From: Haliotis asinina
Lineage: Eukaryota; Mollusca; Gastropoda; Lepetellida; Haliotidae
DNA length: 64,000 bases
Assembly (NCBI RefSeq): GCF_037392515.1
Contig: NC_090291.1
Span: forward strand, 36,479,001-36,543,000
Direction of reading: 5' to 3'
In this document: one piece after another, positions 10,856-25,800 of the stretch
How positions within the stretch are numbered: the first letter of the stretch is position 1
Layout: each line of letters starts with the position of its first letter
Program-made: the position numbers and the translations under genes
The notes under the pieces: model-generated
Told to the model about the DNA's origin: nothing
What the model saw: only the letters and a program-made list of their open reading frames with translations
The model's database searches: none

Positions 10856-13800
10856 CTGGAGAGAAGAAGAAAGACAATAAACTTATTATGCATAAATTAT
10901 ACATAAGGCTAGATACATAGTGTTATATCATCTGCTGTATTTATTCAAGCTATTTCGAAATGGTGAGTATGATTTTTTACGCCATTTTAGCAATATTCCA
11001 GCTACGTCACGGCGGAGGACACCGGCAATGGGCTTCCCACATCGTGCGTACCCATGAGGGGAAGCGAACCCATGTTTCCGACGTGGATACAATTCATGAA
11101 ATTCTGGTATATCGCTAACAAAGGCGTAAAGCTAAACTCGCTGTCTCACTACTGTTGTCTCGATGTGAAAAAATGCTCCCTTATTATATTCTTTCTTTAT
11201 ACATTATTTTTCGGCTGTGTTGAACCTCGAAGCACTGCCGCAGTTCCCTTCAACGTCGACACAATGGTGTTCGGGGGTAGTATGTAATACGGTGCTCACA
11301 GACTCATCATATAGATAATTGTTTGACGCCCATAATAGTTGATCTCGACCTTCCTCGGATAAAATTAAATACACCTCGCCAGAGAGTAACAAATGGTTGG
11401 TCCATATACGTAAGCAAAACAAACACAATGCGGTTGTATCAGGTCAAGCACGTTATGCGTTCCAATTCCAAGTGCATAGTAACAATACGGGTATTATGCA
11501 AGGTGACTGGCTGTGACGATATATTATCAATAAATGTGAAATTGTGCCATGTCACTCTATTATATTTCGGTTTCACATGTATATACTGCAGATGGTGTGT
11601 AATGTGGTTGTATAGTCCTGAAAGGAATATGTCCTGACCACCTCATATTTGATTCTGGTACTTCTAACACAATAAATATACTTTGGGTACTTGGTACTAA
11701 TACAGGGCATTATGCTCTGGGTAATTCTGTCTGAGAATACAAAATACTCTTATTGCATCTGACACAGAGCACAAAGAAGAATTCTGTTTCCAGGAAGTAG
11801 GTCTGACTCAGGTAACAATATATTCTGGAAACCTCTGACACAGAGGACAATAATCTCTGGACTCCTGTGACTCAGGTGGCAATATGCTCTGGACACTTCC
11901 GATTCAGATGACAATATACCCTGTACACCTCTGACTCGCAGGACAATATACTCTGGATATTTCTGACTCAGATGACAATATACTCTGGATATTTCTGACT
12001 CAGATGACAATATACTCTGGACACCTCTAACTTAGATGGCGCTCAACTCTTGGTACTTTGATCACAAATGAGAAATTATATATATATTATATTCTGGCTA
12101 CTTCTAGGAGAGGACGAGGAATTATAGGTATTTTAACACATACGACAAGATATTGAAGCCATACTGTAACAATATTCCTCAAAAGACAACACTCCGTATG
12201 CATCTTTTGTCAAACAATAGTATTCAACGTATCAAGTATTGCAGGACAGATTACCCCACCACCCATTCTCGCCATCCCCACCACCTTCATTTCAAGAGAA
12301 AGATTTTGTCTTGATACTTTGAGCCCAATACATACCAACTGCCATCCAATATCCGAATTTGCCATTACCGGGTTTAGTCCACAAAACATGTGATTAGTAA
12401 GCGGGAAACGAATACACAGAACATGGGTATTGGATGTGATCGGGACCCATGGCGTAGCCTAGTGCTTAAAGCGTTCACTCATTGCGCAAAAGACCCGGTT
12501 CGATTCACAACATGAGTAAATGTGTGAAGCCAACCGTGACCTGAACCGTGATACTTCTGGAATACTGCTAAGAGCGGCGTAAAACCATTCTCACTCAGTC
12601 ATAAACGTGATCACATAAAGAGTCCCGAAAATTGAGGTTAAAAATGTTTATAGACAGTGTCTGCAGTTGGAATCATCATGCAAAAAGGTTCGTATGCATG
12701 ACAATACCAAACATAATTCAAGCATCCATCTTATGTCATCAAGAATGTCATATTCCTATTCTGAATACTCTGAAAACATATATGAAGTCCACGATTTGGC
12801 GCCAATGTCCATTTCTCACGTCTTTAACCTCGCACACAATTTCATTCGTTCATAGGTGCTTTATGGTCTAATGACCATAATGTTTTTAGCGTCGTCTATC
12901 AAGTTGGAGTCAAAACCAAAATTAGCCTCTGGCATCTCTCTCGGAATGGAGATGTATTACCCAGAATCCTGGAGGAGGTGATGCACGTTCTCCAAACGTC
13001 TCCAAAGAATAATCCCTCGAGGGCAACGCAAATAGGAGAGTCCGGAAAGAAAATCCTTGAATCGTTTCCCTAGAGACTGACAGTAAAGTACCGCAGCTCT
13101 TGTGCTGTCCAATTGGATTTAAATAATCTGCACAATCCCAGATGCAAAACTAACTGCGAGTGCCCATTGTGAAGAGGATTATGGATGAGTGTTAAAGCGT
13201 AGGTGGATATCTCCGATTTTAAAGTTAGGCAAATTCGGACAGTAGGCATGCATCATACCAAATTACGAATAGCGGGATCTTCTCGTAGGCAACCACTGGA
13301 CTGATCGCTTGATCCAGTTTTCAGTCCGATACTGTCAATACGGGTTGAGAAGGGTGGGTTAGTGAAGTCAAACACACACTCAAACAGGATGATTACAGAA
13401 GAGTCTGGGCAGCTAGACAGAGTCGGGTTTGATGTTAGAAGCTGTCTGTGAGACACTGTTCATTTTTATATCTTATTTTGACGAATTGTTCTGTGTTCAA
13501 TCGATTATCGAGTGAGTTTAGTTTTACGCCGCACTCAGCAATATTCCAGCTATATGGCAGCGGTCTGTAAATAATCGAGTCTGGGCCAGACAATCCATTG
13601 ACCAACAACATAAGCATCGATCAGCGCAATTGGGGCCTCGCCTCTTACGACAAGCAGAGTGACCTTTCATGGCAAGCATGGGTTGCTGAAGGCCTATTCT
13701 ACCCCGGGATCTTCACGAGTCTCAATAGATTATGAGAAACAGAGGGTCCCTCCAAGTAAATTAGAATGTACATTACAAGCATTCTTAAGAAGGTGCAATA

Positions 13801-16800
13801 TTTTTCACATACAGCAAGTTCTAAGGGGTGTCGCACACGCTAGCTACTGTCATTTGAACCAAATACCTACCCTTCTGTCATAATCATCCGGCAACCTAGA
13901 AACGACTGGTCCAGGAGGTTTGGTCTGGTACCCAGACTGCCGCACCATCCAGTTGTTACTGTCGGGCTGTTCCTCTACAACATGCCTCACAGTCACGTAC
14001 TCTGGCTCCTTTGGGGGTGGCATCACGGGCACCAGAACAGGCTCCGGGGTCTTAGGTCTCACTGGAACCTCGTACTCGATGACCTTCTGTTTAGGTGGAG
14101 GTGGGGGAAGTATGACAATTGGTTCTGGCTCCTGATTCACCTCCATTGTTATCAGTTTGGGTTCCTTCTTTGGGGGGATGATCATGATCGGTTTCTGTTC
14201 GCGTGTTCCCCTCCGGTGGGGTAGAGTGTAGCTCCTGACGTTGCGGCTATACGCAGGGATCTCCATGTTGCCGATGCCTGGTTGGGAGATCACGGCGGTT
14301 TCCTCTGGGAAGGATTGGGAGAATGGTTGACTGTAGGGCTGGTACGCGTACCTCTGACCTGAAAGGTTTGACAAATCGTCATCGAGATTTAACCAAAGGC
14401 TGGAAGACTTAATTTGACCAGGGATACTCTACAACAGGGATAGGTCACTCGCTTGCTTTCTTTACCATTTGTACTAATGAACGTGTGCCTCGTCATGCTC
14501 CAACGCACACAGTGACTTGGCTCGTTCCCAGTGCAACTTCAGTTGTGTTTAACCAGGGAGACTATATAGAGTATATATGTTGTAGATTATCCCTGGTTTA
14601 ACAGAACTTCAGCCAGTTTATTGTATCAGTCAGAATTTTACAATGAATGAAAGAATTATAGTAAGAATTAAGAGCAAGAATTATGTGAATGAATGAAAGA
14701 AATAAAGAAAAAGAAAAGAAAGAAGTACATATCTGAATGAATGAAAGAATAAATGATACACCGCGGCCTTCCCTCCCGAAACATGTTAAAGAACGCGAAA
14801 GTATCGCGAGAACACGTGTTAACATCAGCTGTCCTTTTAAAAAATCTACTTTGAAACATTTTTGTTGACATTAATAATTAATTCAGATATCTTATTGCAT
14901 GTGGGGAATGGAATGGACATTAACAAAATGTTAACTGACCCTGTCACACTGTCCTCAAAAATAAAGTGTAAAACTGTCACAAAGCGTTCTAAAACACATT
15001 TCCAGTTTTGTCAAATAATAAGATCCACAAGAAAGAAAGAAGTTATGGAACTATAACCCTCAAGCATCAATGGCGAATGAGATCAGATAGGCAATATGTC
15101 ATATTTTTCTCACACCTCAAATACACCCTAACAGTTTGTGTTAGATTATGGAACTATCACTATTACTTGCAAACACATTTCAACTCATAGTATATTCCCC
15201 TCATATGAATTAAAGGTGTATGTGAAAGATGTTTTCAGGAAGTAACTAGGAATACTCAAACAACGGCGTATAGCATTTCAATGGCAAAATGTCACATTTT
15301 TCACACATCTCAATTACACCCTAACAATTTTGAAGTCATAAAACTGTCACTATTACTTGCAAATACCATTCAGCTAAAGGTATGTTCTCCTTCAAAAAAT
15401 TTAACGAATGTGTGAAAGAAGTTTTTATCGGCACGATTTAGTCTATCTTCGCTGTGAATCGAGAATAGAAGTCAGTGAGCTATAACATACCGACTTGAAA
15501 CTTTACTACCAATCTACTGTCCTAATACGGACACTAACACCAATTATTTGACTTAAACTGAAGTCACAAAATAGTTAACCTATCTTCTACATGTTGGATT
15601 TCAGTTGTTACAACACTCAGCGAACTTAATCAGCTGTTGAAAGTAAACCGGGCTCAATCTTAAATACTACGCTGCCGCTACACTGATTACGTAACGACCC
15701 GAGACATATGTTCAGGGGCTTTTCGAGGAGTTTCTTCTCCCCCTCTATATCGGCTCCCTGATTTAACATGTGGCCAAAATACATCGCAGTAGATTTCCTT
15801 TTCTCAATAATACATCACTGTTATAGCTACTAATTATGACTTACGAGTTAAGAGTGAGTGAGTCCAGTTGTGTGGCAGCAGTCTGTAATTAATTGAATCT
15901 GGACCAGACAACACATCGATCAACAGCATGAGCATCGATCTCCGCCGTTGGGAATCGATGACATGTGTCAACCACGTAAAGGAGCCTGACCACCAGATCC
16001 CGTTAGTCGCCTCTTACAAAAAGCATAGTCGCCTTTCACAGCAAGCATGGGTTGCTGAAGACCCAATCTACTGAAGGAACCTTCGAGAGCGAAATAAAAT
16101 AATGTAAATATAAAAAAAAAAATCTTTCTATTATCATAGGAAATCACTGCTAAATTTGTCCTGACACAGAAATCACATCTAATGATGATGGTGGTGGTGG
16201 TGTTGATGATGATGATGAGGAGGAGGATGACACTAACTAACATATCAGGGGCAAAATCCTTTCCATACTCACAGTCAATATGTGCGAAGGCGTACTATTC
16301 TATCACAAGAGCATATGTCTATGAATCGTTTAACTTATCAAATAATGCTGACACCCGGTGTTTCTTTGCACGCCGACCCATGAAGGTCCCTGGGTAGAAT
16401 AGGCCTTCAGCAACCCATGCTTGCCATAAAAGGCGACTATGCTTGTCATAAGAGGCGACTAACAGGTTCGGGAGGTCAGGCTCGCTGACCTGGTTGACAC
16501 ATGTCATTGGTACCCAATTACGCAGATCGATGCTCATGCTGTGAATCACTGGATTGTCTGGTCCAGACACGATTATTTACAGACCGCCACCATATAGCTA
16601 GAATATTGCTGAGTGCGCCGTAAAACTAAACTCACTCACTCACTCATTCTTTGCAAGCCCTTGGGAGTGAGCTGCGCTGGAAAAGAAGGCTCCGTGACTA
16701 CCTTGCTTTGTTTGATTCACATCGTAAACCGAACGTGTTTCTTCGCACAATGACTTCAAGAAATATCCACACAGTGATCCACTCATAAAACTCATACTGC

Positions 16801-19800
16801 TGTTCATAAAACTCTCACTGCTGACTTGATGAGGTAGGCAGGTGGGAAAAGCTTTCGCTCATCACGCCGAAACCCGGGTTCGATTTCCCACATAGGTACA
16901 GTGAACCCTGCCGTAATATTACTCGTATATTGCTAAAAGCAGCGTAAAGCTAAACTCACTCAGTCATTTGACGTCCAGTGGAATCTGCCCGGCACATAAT
17001 CGAGACTTGTTAATATATGATCTTAACGTTATTTGTACCTGAACAATGAAAATTCATTCGGTTGCAAAAGGGGAATTAGAATTATAACATTTGTACTTCT
17101 TTGCGACGAAGCCGCATATAAGGGATATCAGTTTTACTAGAGAGTGAGGGAGTATATAAGAGCGTGTTAAGCCGACTTGTTCAATCGATTCCATGGTGTC
17201 ACCTGAACAGCTTAGTCTGGTTTTGTTTTCCTTTAATAACAGAATAAAGTATGCATTGTGCAGCATGCAGCATGCATAGTGCATTATGATCATATTAATT
17301 ATTTTCTGTTGCCGGGTATGAGTGAAGGTCTTGCTTTAAAACTATTGCCATAGTGGCAAGCGCTGTTCGCCGTTACCCGGTGCACAGGCAAACTGTAGCG
17401 CAAATGGAGTTCCGCAGCAAAAAAGAAAGTGACCAGTCTTCATGGATGCGAGCGAACCGAGCAACGGTTGGCAACGTACTCCCTCGCTTCGAAAAATATA
17501 TTTCATGTAAAAAAAAGTATCGCCAACATCAAAGGTGTACACCGATTTCTTCACTGGGTTGTGCTCGCAGAGTTCCACATGTTTAATAACTACTCGCGTG
17601 AAGTATGTTTTATACAACATTTTAAGCGCAACCTGTGGTTTATCAGTTCGTTTTTCGCCTCCACTCCCGCTACCAGCTTCCGGTTCAACGGAGTGATGGA
17701 ACAGGAGGGCATTATGCTTCTTGAATATTACGAGTCCGCCATATGGAATGCTTCCAGAGATACCTCACATGCTTCATTCGCCCACTACGTCAGAAGCGAA
17801 ACTCTAACAATGACGACGACAGATAAGAAAAATAAACTCCAACAGGTTCATGGTTAAATTAGGCAATACTGGATTTCTTTTTAATTTTTGCTTATTCCTG
17901 CTCCTTCACACCGTTGAATAGACAACTAGCAGGAAGGCGAAGTACGATCTAAATACCACGAGTTACGCATAAAATGTTGACTAAAATATACTACAGGTGA
18001 ATAATCATTAGATATGAGGTTGGAAATATGACAGCACACCCAAGTGAGGAAATGGGAGTGTGCCTTTTATAGTGTCGATATTTTATTGTGACATCGAAAA
18101 CATTTTTCAAATCGAAGCGTGGGAAGTACTTTGCCAACCTTGGCTCGCTTCGCTCGCATATACGAAGACTGGTCTTATTCTCTATGCTACGCAACCCCAT
18201 TTACGCTACAGTCTGCCTGTGTCCGGTGGAATAGGCCCTGTGACTATTAACTTTCAAACGCCTCACAGGCGCTATGAGCATGCCCCTTGTACAAGGAAAA
18301 GATGCATTATAACTTCACAATTATTATTTAATTCAATATCATGAGTGGATTATGGTACGCGCATCTTACAGTAAGATGGTTTGTCACGTGGTTCCGAAAC
18401 TGGAGGACTGGTATAAGTATGCAAATGTAGGTGAGAAAATACCTCGGCGAGAGTGTCACATGGAAGACACAGAGAGGCCACAGTGGAAGCCATAGGAAAA
18501 GCCACGATGTGTGCTTGTTCTATACCTGGACTGGCTTGCTTCGTGGGAAATGGCTGATTCAAGTGCTGATATTACGTTCAAACACTTTCACAACGCTTAC
18601 TACGACTGATAGTCTTAACGAATGAGAATTATTAATATCGTCTTAACGCAAAAAATCTTTTGCTGCACAGGGATCTTGTTAATAAACATTTTTAACAAAT
18701 CGTTTTGGATAACTCATTCCGGATGCGCATCCCCGTCACTTATACAATATTTGATAGTTATGACAGCTAACTTTCCAAAAGGTCAAACTTCTCAATACTA
18801 TATGGTGACCAGGAAGGGACAGCTTCAATTACGGCCTCGAAAAAGCGATAAGACGAGAAAGCGATATCACGAGACGAGAAAGCAATAGTGTGAGACGAGA
18901 CAGCGATAGTGTGAGAGGAGAGAATCGTATTTGGTAAACGATTTCATTTGGAATATACCATGGTATTCTCTCTTTCTTGCAGCCGTAATTCAAATGAGGG
19001 CGAGAGAGAGCGATGTCCCTTCTCGGCCACCATAGTGAATGCAGTCAAGCACGAGCTGCTGCTGCTGCTGCTGCTGCGAGACGAGACTTCTTTAGGTGGA
19101 TGTGTCTCGGGTCTCCAGGGGTCATTGGGCACACTGAAGAGGAAAAGGGTGGGGACCGGGTGTCTGCCCGTCGCTCCGTGAAACAGCCTGTTAAGCTTGT
19201 TTAGCGACTGTGTGTCTATATTTGTCTTTCGATTAACAGGGCGTTTTTTGAGGAAGGGAGGGCGGGATGTGCTCTTGACATACTTGTTTCACTGTTCATA
19301 GGTCAGGAGCAGTATCCACGATCGCACAGCTTATAAGTGTCAGTAGTAGATGGGCGAGAGTGGTTTAACACCGTTTTTATTGGTATCACGCCAATCTCAC
19401 GTAGAAATCGAAAACGCTTCAATCGGGATATTTCGTGCCCATACTTTAATGACATTAAGCCTGTACACTAGACATTAGACACACGTATCACATTTGTGTT
19501 GAGGTCAGTCATTACAGCAGACCTTAGATACGCATATCATATTAAATTTGTGTTGAGGTCAGTCACGTACAGTAGACCTTAGATACATCTATCACATTTG
19601 TGTTGAGGTCAGTCATTACCGCAGACCTACGACACACGTATCATATTTGTGTTGAGGTCAGTCATGTACAGTAAACCCTTGACGCGAGTAGACTTACATA
19701 TTATATTTGTGTTGACGCTAAGCATGTACAGGGGACCTTAATATACATACGTATCACTTTTGTGTTAAAGAAGAACATATAATTACATATGAGTATATAC

Positions 19801-22800
19801 ATTCGTTCCACGTTTGTGTTAACGTCTAACCAATACACATCATCGCATATCTATCTACAAAAACAGGGACAAGATCAAAGCAGTACACGATTACCACAGC
19901 AGTCATAACTCAAACTAGTGCAGATATGGCTCAAAACATGTAATTTGTCCCATGTCGTCAAAATATGCCACGTCAATTATTTCAATTTTTAAACGTCAAT
20001 AAAGAAAAGCTCTCGCCAAGGTAACCAATGTCCTGCTGCGGTGGGGTGTAACCTAAGGTTTTACCTGTCACTTAGCTCACTCACTTGACAACTAGAACGC
20101 TGCTACACGATGAGCAATGCCTGTGGAGTAGATATCACAGGTACCTGTCACTGGGTGTAGGTACAAACTTTTTAAAAAACGTCTTGGCAAGCGCTATGAT
20201 CTGGCAATAGTTGCAAGAAGGTTTGGTAGACCAATGAGATACGTGTTAAAATATTTCCCGGAGTGTCCAGTGTGCTTATTCCAGGTGTCCAAGGAAGACC
20301 CTGTATCGAAACGTCGCATCATCCGAATAAAGACGTTGTTCATCCTTAAAGTTTGTCCTTATGTGGTTGCCCTACTTCCAAACATGCCACTCAAAGAAGG
20401 TATCTTAATGAATTTTAAAAATATCGTTCCCTTACAAGTTTGTAGGTTCTGAAAAATAATCTACTACGAGTGTAAAATAAGTGTTTCGAGAAAATAAGTG
20501 TGTATCTCAAACGGAAATGTCATACCTAGTCTCACCAAACCAATCACCCCTTCCCCAATCACAAGTCATCCCAGTCCAACCCACATTCACATATGAGAGT
20601 ATGAGTTGATGACCTTGTGGTGGAATATATATGAGTGTGTTTAGTTTTAGGCCAGTTTGGCAATATTCCAGCAATATCACAGTTGGCGACTCCAGAAATA
20701 GCCATTACACACCCATGAAGGGAATCAAACCTGCGTGAAGAGCGAACGCTTTGACCCGGGGAACATAAGATATACCTCGGCAAGACAGTGTAACGTCCCA
20801 GTACTGATGTGCTCATTGAACCTTGGTCCATTTGGCTCCACTGGCACCTGATATCGCATCAGCATCATCACTGAACCTCATGAATAGGGGAACCATTAGC
20901 TATACTTCATGCTTACTTGCCGGAGATTAAAAACTGAGGGTGCGTTTCACTTTGCCTTGCTTTCCTCTATCTTTTCCTCTATCCTATGATCTGACGTAGG
21001 TTCACCGTTACTGTGGACGTCATGGTATCCTCTATATTTGTGTACATGCCAAGATTTTATTTAAAGGAAATTCAATTTCTTGAAGTAACTGTTTACACGA
21101 CGGGTTTCGTGTCATCGTAAAAGGGAATTATATGTGCATATTGCTGTGGAATTGACAGACACCAAATATATACTGAGGGAAAGAAATTAAGGAACATCGT
21201 TTCAGTCTCAGATTTCGTCACACAGCTCTATTCAAAGCTGTGATGAAAACTGGAAAATATTAAAGAAACACTTTTTTTCTCAGTATATGCCATAGCAATT
21301 TAACCTTCAGTACTTTCCTGCCTTACACTTGCCTTAAGTCGCTTGACCCGTGAAGGCCCGGGCTAGAATCGGCCATCAGCAGCGCACACTTGCACACCAA
21401 TACGATCGATTATTGCTGATTACGGTAATAACCACAAACAAACAGTTAACTCATTTGTGTGTTTATGAGTGATTCAGTACTTCCGTAACATGGGATACAG
21501 ACTGATCTTAGGCTAAACCCGTAAGGTTTTTAGGTGACTTATTTGAGAGGCATTTAGAAGTTGGAGTGAGTGAGTTTAGTTTTACGCCGCACTCAGCAAT
21601 ATTCCAGCCATATGGCGGCGGTCTGTAAATAATCGAGTCTCGACCAGACAATCCAGTGATCAACAACATGAGCATCGGTCTGCGCAGTTGGGAACCAATG
21701 ACGTGTCAACCAAGTCAGCGAGCCTGACCACCCGATCACGTTAGTTGCCTCCTACGACAAGCATTGGTTGCTGAAGGCTTATTCTACCCCGGGACCTTCA
21801 CGGGTGTTGGGGCAAGAAGGAAGGATGACTATATGTGGATGAACGACTTCTGTGGTGGTTGGAAATGATGCTGAGAGAGCAAAAAATCGTCGTGACTATC
21901 GGTTTCGAGAACTTGTGACAACATTCTGTTCGTGTACTTGTAAGTTGTGCTACAGGAACTACATCATAATTAATATATCCAAACACAAATATTGACATTT
22001 AAGACAGTGAGTGAGTTTAGTTTTACGCCGCCTTTAGCAATATTCCAGCAGTGTCACGGCAGGAAGACACCAAATATGGGCTTTACACATTGTGCCCATG
22101 TGAGTCATTTCAGACAGTAAACACACACTTTAACATGCTACATGTGAAACGTCAGCTGCTACTTCCAAGTTCGATCATCTAGAGGGGAGTATTACATGAA
22201 TGGATCACTTAAAATCAGTGGAGATCGATAATGGACAATACTTACACGTATTTACCTCCAGCTCTAGGCATAAAACATATGCATATGCATATTATACTAT
22301 ATGCATGTTTGTTACAAAGCAGGTTTGGTTTCTTTTGACATATATACGCCGCTGCTTTTACTACCTAGGGCGCGTTAAAAGTAAAATTCGAATGTGATTC
22401 GTCTCATGAATAAAATCTAAAAAAATAGCATCTAAATACTCAATTAAAACCTCAAGACATCTGAAATACATGAATTTCCCTACATAAAAAATGACTACTG
22501 GACTCGAATTACAACCATCCGTAACAAATATCAAACCTGTTTAAATCTCCGAAAAATAATCTATGCGTTTATTAATCCCTGTATAAATTTAAAGTATAAA
22601 TGGGGTTAGACGTTCGTGGTTTGTGATGCAACATAGATGAGTACATTAATTAACACGGCTAAAAAAATAGAACTTTCTTTTGCAAAGTCACCATAAACTG
22701 CTACTTACCCCAGCGTACCCGATGTAGTGGCAGGAATGTGACTTGCCAGCTACGCTAAATGTTATATCCCAGTCTGAATCACCCACAGACCTCTTTAACT

Positions 22801-25800
22801 ATACCCCGGGGCTTATGGGAATAATGGTAACACCACCCACTAAACAGGCGAGTGTAATGGCAGCACCATCCATAAAACAAACACAGATCACAGTGACCAG
22901 CAGAGGCAGCACTAACCTGGAACGCTCATCTTGGCGAAATGGTCGGAGAACGGTTCCGCGTCTCTGGTGTCAGGGTATATGGTATAATCCTGGAAGTCTG
23001 TGGAGAGAGGGGTGGAATTAGTTCTGGTAATCAGAGGCGGTGTGGCGGTTGTGGGGTGTACAAGTCTGCTGACACATCACACGCTTGATGACTAAGGATC
23101 ACGCCCACGATTCACTATACGAAAAAATGGGGCACAGAAATGTTGGATAATTTTGGCTCGTTCATCCATGGCGTTTCAAGTAGTTATAATACCGAATTCC
23201 AAAGCAAGTGATGATTATGACTGGGTGTATACTCGGTGTACTTCACAAAGGAGTCATCCAGAATCTCTCGTTGTTTAGGACGGCATTGTCCATGGAGATA
23301 GTTTAATATGATTCATGTCCCCACAGTGTGTATAAACATGCCCGCTCGATAACCTCACACTGTGTGTGTGTGTATGTGTGTATGCTCATTCAAATGGTCA
23401 GTGAGTCATTCATGCATTCTGCATAATTTTTTACAAGAAATAGAATGTGAAGTAGTCACAAAACTGCATTATAGAAAGGTACACTTGGTGAAAAAAAATT
23501 AAAATTACAGTCAACTGAGCTTGAAGTCTCTCTTTCATGTCTAGATATAACCAGCACTATGGTCCTATGATAAACCCAATTCACTCCTGGATAAAACCTC
23601 GTACTGCTATTCACCAAGTCTTCATTTACTGTCTGCTAGGCCTTGATATAACAGGAAATATTGGTAACCGTCAAATATCCAATATTATCATTCACTCCTA
23701 GACAAACCTGGATAAAAACTGCAATATTGGTATTGTGACACAAATAAGCGAATTCTACATTTTTGTCACATTAGGATGTACATGGCTGGTTGTAAGGCGA
23801 TGAGGTATACATATATGTCTTTATGTGAACCATACTATCGAACAACGTAATCAAGTGGACTATTGCAGCGTAAACGCTGCCAATGGCAACTCACTCGGTT
23901 CTTAATGGTAGTACTTGTTTATTTCGAATAACATTGAATCACGCATAATGCACGGACATTACCGATGTTTTGCGAATGTAAATCGGTGGAAGGGAGATAA
24001 CTCTAAATCTGTTTTTTCTTTTGCTTTCTGCAAAATCTAGCGATGGCTACGAAAAGATTTACCTCGCATTCCAATAAATAGATGTTGTCAAAACTTTCAA
24101 ATGTAGTCCCTGTGAACATTAAGAAGGAGACTTACACCGCAGTGACTTCACTAAAACAAGACCTATTGGGAAAACATCAAGATGCAAGATTCGAATCTTT
24201 TGATTCACACAGGTTTTCCAGAAGTGTACGATCCGATAATAATGTTTCAAACAGTTCGAAATAAATGTGATCCATGCCTCGGCAAGCCTCGGATATTTGC
24301 AATTTTATCAACCCGTGGTGATATATCTGATATAACACGGTTCTGCCACCAGACTTGCAGTGCAGCGATGCCATACCATTGTGATGTCATCAAGTTCATG
24401 ACATCATGTCATTGTCAGGGCATTGTAGTAAAATTTGTACAAAATCTACTGTCAAAATGATATCTCCAACGATATCTCACCCGAGCAATATCTCCCGTGG
24501 CCCACAGTTTGGAAATAACAACATGTACATACATCCTCCCGATGTGGATCGTCTTTCGTGCCTAGTTACATTCAACCTATATCGAAATGTATTCAATGCC
24601 TACAAGTGACTCAATCATCAACAAGGACTGTAAGCTTTCAGCAGTCATGACCTGAACAAAGTCTGACAGTCATGAACTTACGTTTGTGTCTACTGCAGAT
24701 AAAAGACACATAAAGTTCTTCAAGAATCTCTACAACGTGTTAATGTAGTTTAATCAAGAGTGCTCCTCTGAAAGCCCTCAGTTCGGGTGGCTTATCAATG
24801 GAAGCGGTCGCTCGTCACGCCTCAAACCAAGACTCGTTTCCCCACACAGGCACAGGTGCGCCGAGGTACAGATAGAATGTTGTTAGCTGCGGCTGTGAAC
24901 TATATTCATTCTTTCACGGTGTCACGCGTTGCCTTCTCGGTATGTGTATCAACAAGAGAAGACGTTAATTGGCGTAAATGCTGGAGAGATGCTTGTAATG
25001 ATGTGTGAGAACAATCATGCAAGACGCGTCCCACGCTGTAGCAGGGAGCTGAAAACTTCATCCATCGTTCTTAACAAAAACAATTATGTGGATTAAAGTT
25101 GTTTCAATAATTATACTATACATGTATCTGGAAAACATTCAAATATATCAAATATATTCAAATATATCCCCAAAGAGTCCCAGAAGTATGATCAGTAAGA
25201 AACAGAGGCGACGGGATAGTCAAGTGGTTAAGGCGTCCGCTCATCAGCTCATACCTCGCATGGGTATAACGCTTGGAGTCCATTTCTGGGATCCCCCGTC
25301 TTGATATGGCTGGAATATTGATAAAAGCGGACAAAACCCAACTCACTCACCCACCCACTCACTCACTCAGAAATATAACAGCCAGTGAATGAATATGATG
25401 CTAAAGCTGGGACCACTTCAGTGGAACCACTTGGCCACCTACCTTCAAGAGTTGGCCCACTTTGGTCATCGTGACATACACAACCATGAAGTGTAACGTG
25501 AGATGATCGTGTCTGTTACGACTTTATATATAGGAAATCAAGACGAAATGGGCTTCACGTGTGGGGAATCGAACCCGATTCAGCGTGACCGGCGATCGCT
25601 TTAACCGCAGGGCTACGCCCCAGTGACCTCCAATGTTACGAGGTTATCAAGTGGGTGAGTGAGTGAGTTCAGTTTCACGCCGCTTTTAGCAATATTCCAG
25701 CAATATCACGGCGGGGGACACCAGAAAATGGGCTTCACACATTCTACCCATGTGGAGAATAGAACCCGGGTCTTCGGCGTGACGGGCGAACGTTTTCACC

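Noticed and set aside
13850..14374. The full 174-residue frame over exon 3 taken as a single-exon gene.
   Set aside because: There is no ATG at its start, the acceptor CTTTCAG and donor GTAGGT lie inside it, and phases match two other exons.
16319..16570. Plus and minus frames inside the SINE B at 16.4 kb (for example SIDLRNWVPMTCVNQVSEPD). The same peptide appears at 44.4 and 57.5 kb.
   Set aside because: The recurrent peptide is the conceptual translation of SINE family B, not a gene.
20559..20831. Minus-strand frame of 90 residues.
   Set aside because: It runs through a SINE family A copy.
22672..22950. Minus-strand hydrophobic frame (LVLPLLVTVICVCFMDGAAI) next to exon 2 of the proline-rich gene.
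   Set aside because: It needs a frame different from the exon and contains a stop, and its possible donor does not phase with the known exons. Possibly intron noise.
24082..24609. Several overlapping plus-strand frames of 60-90 residues.
   Set aside because: No recognisable motif, no consistent splice sites, and both strands are open by chance.
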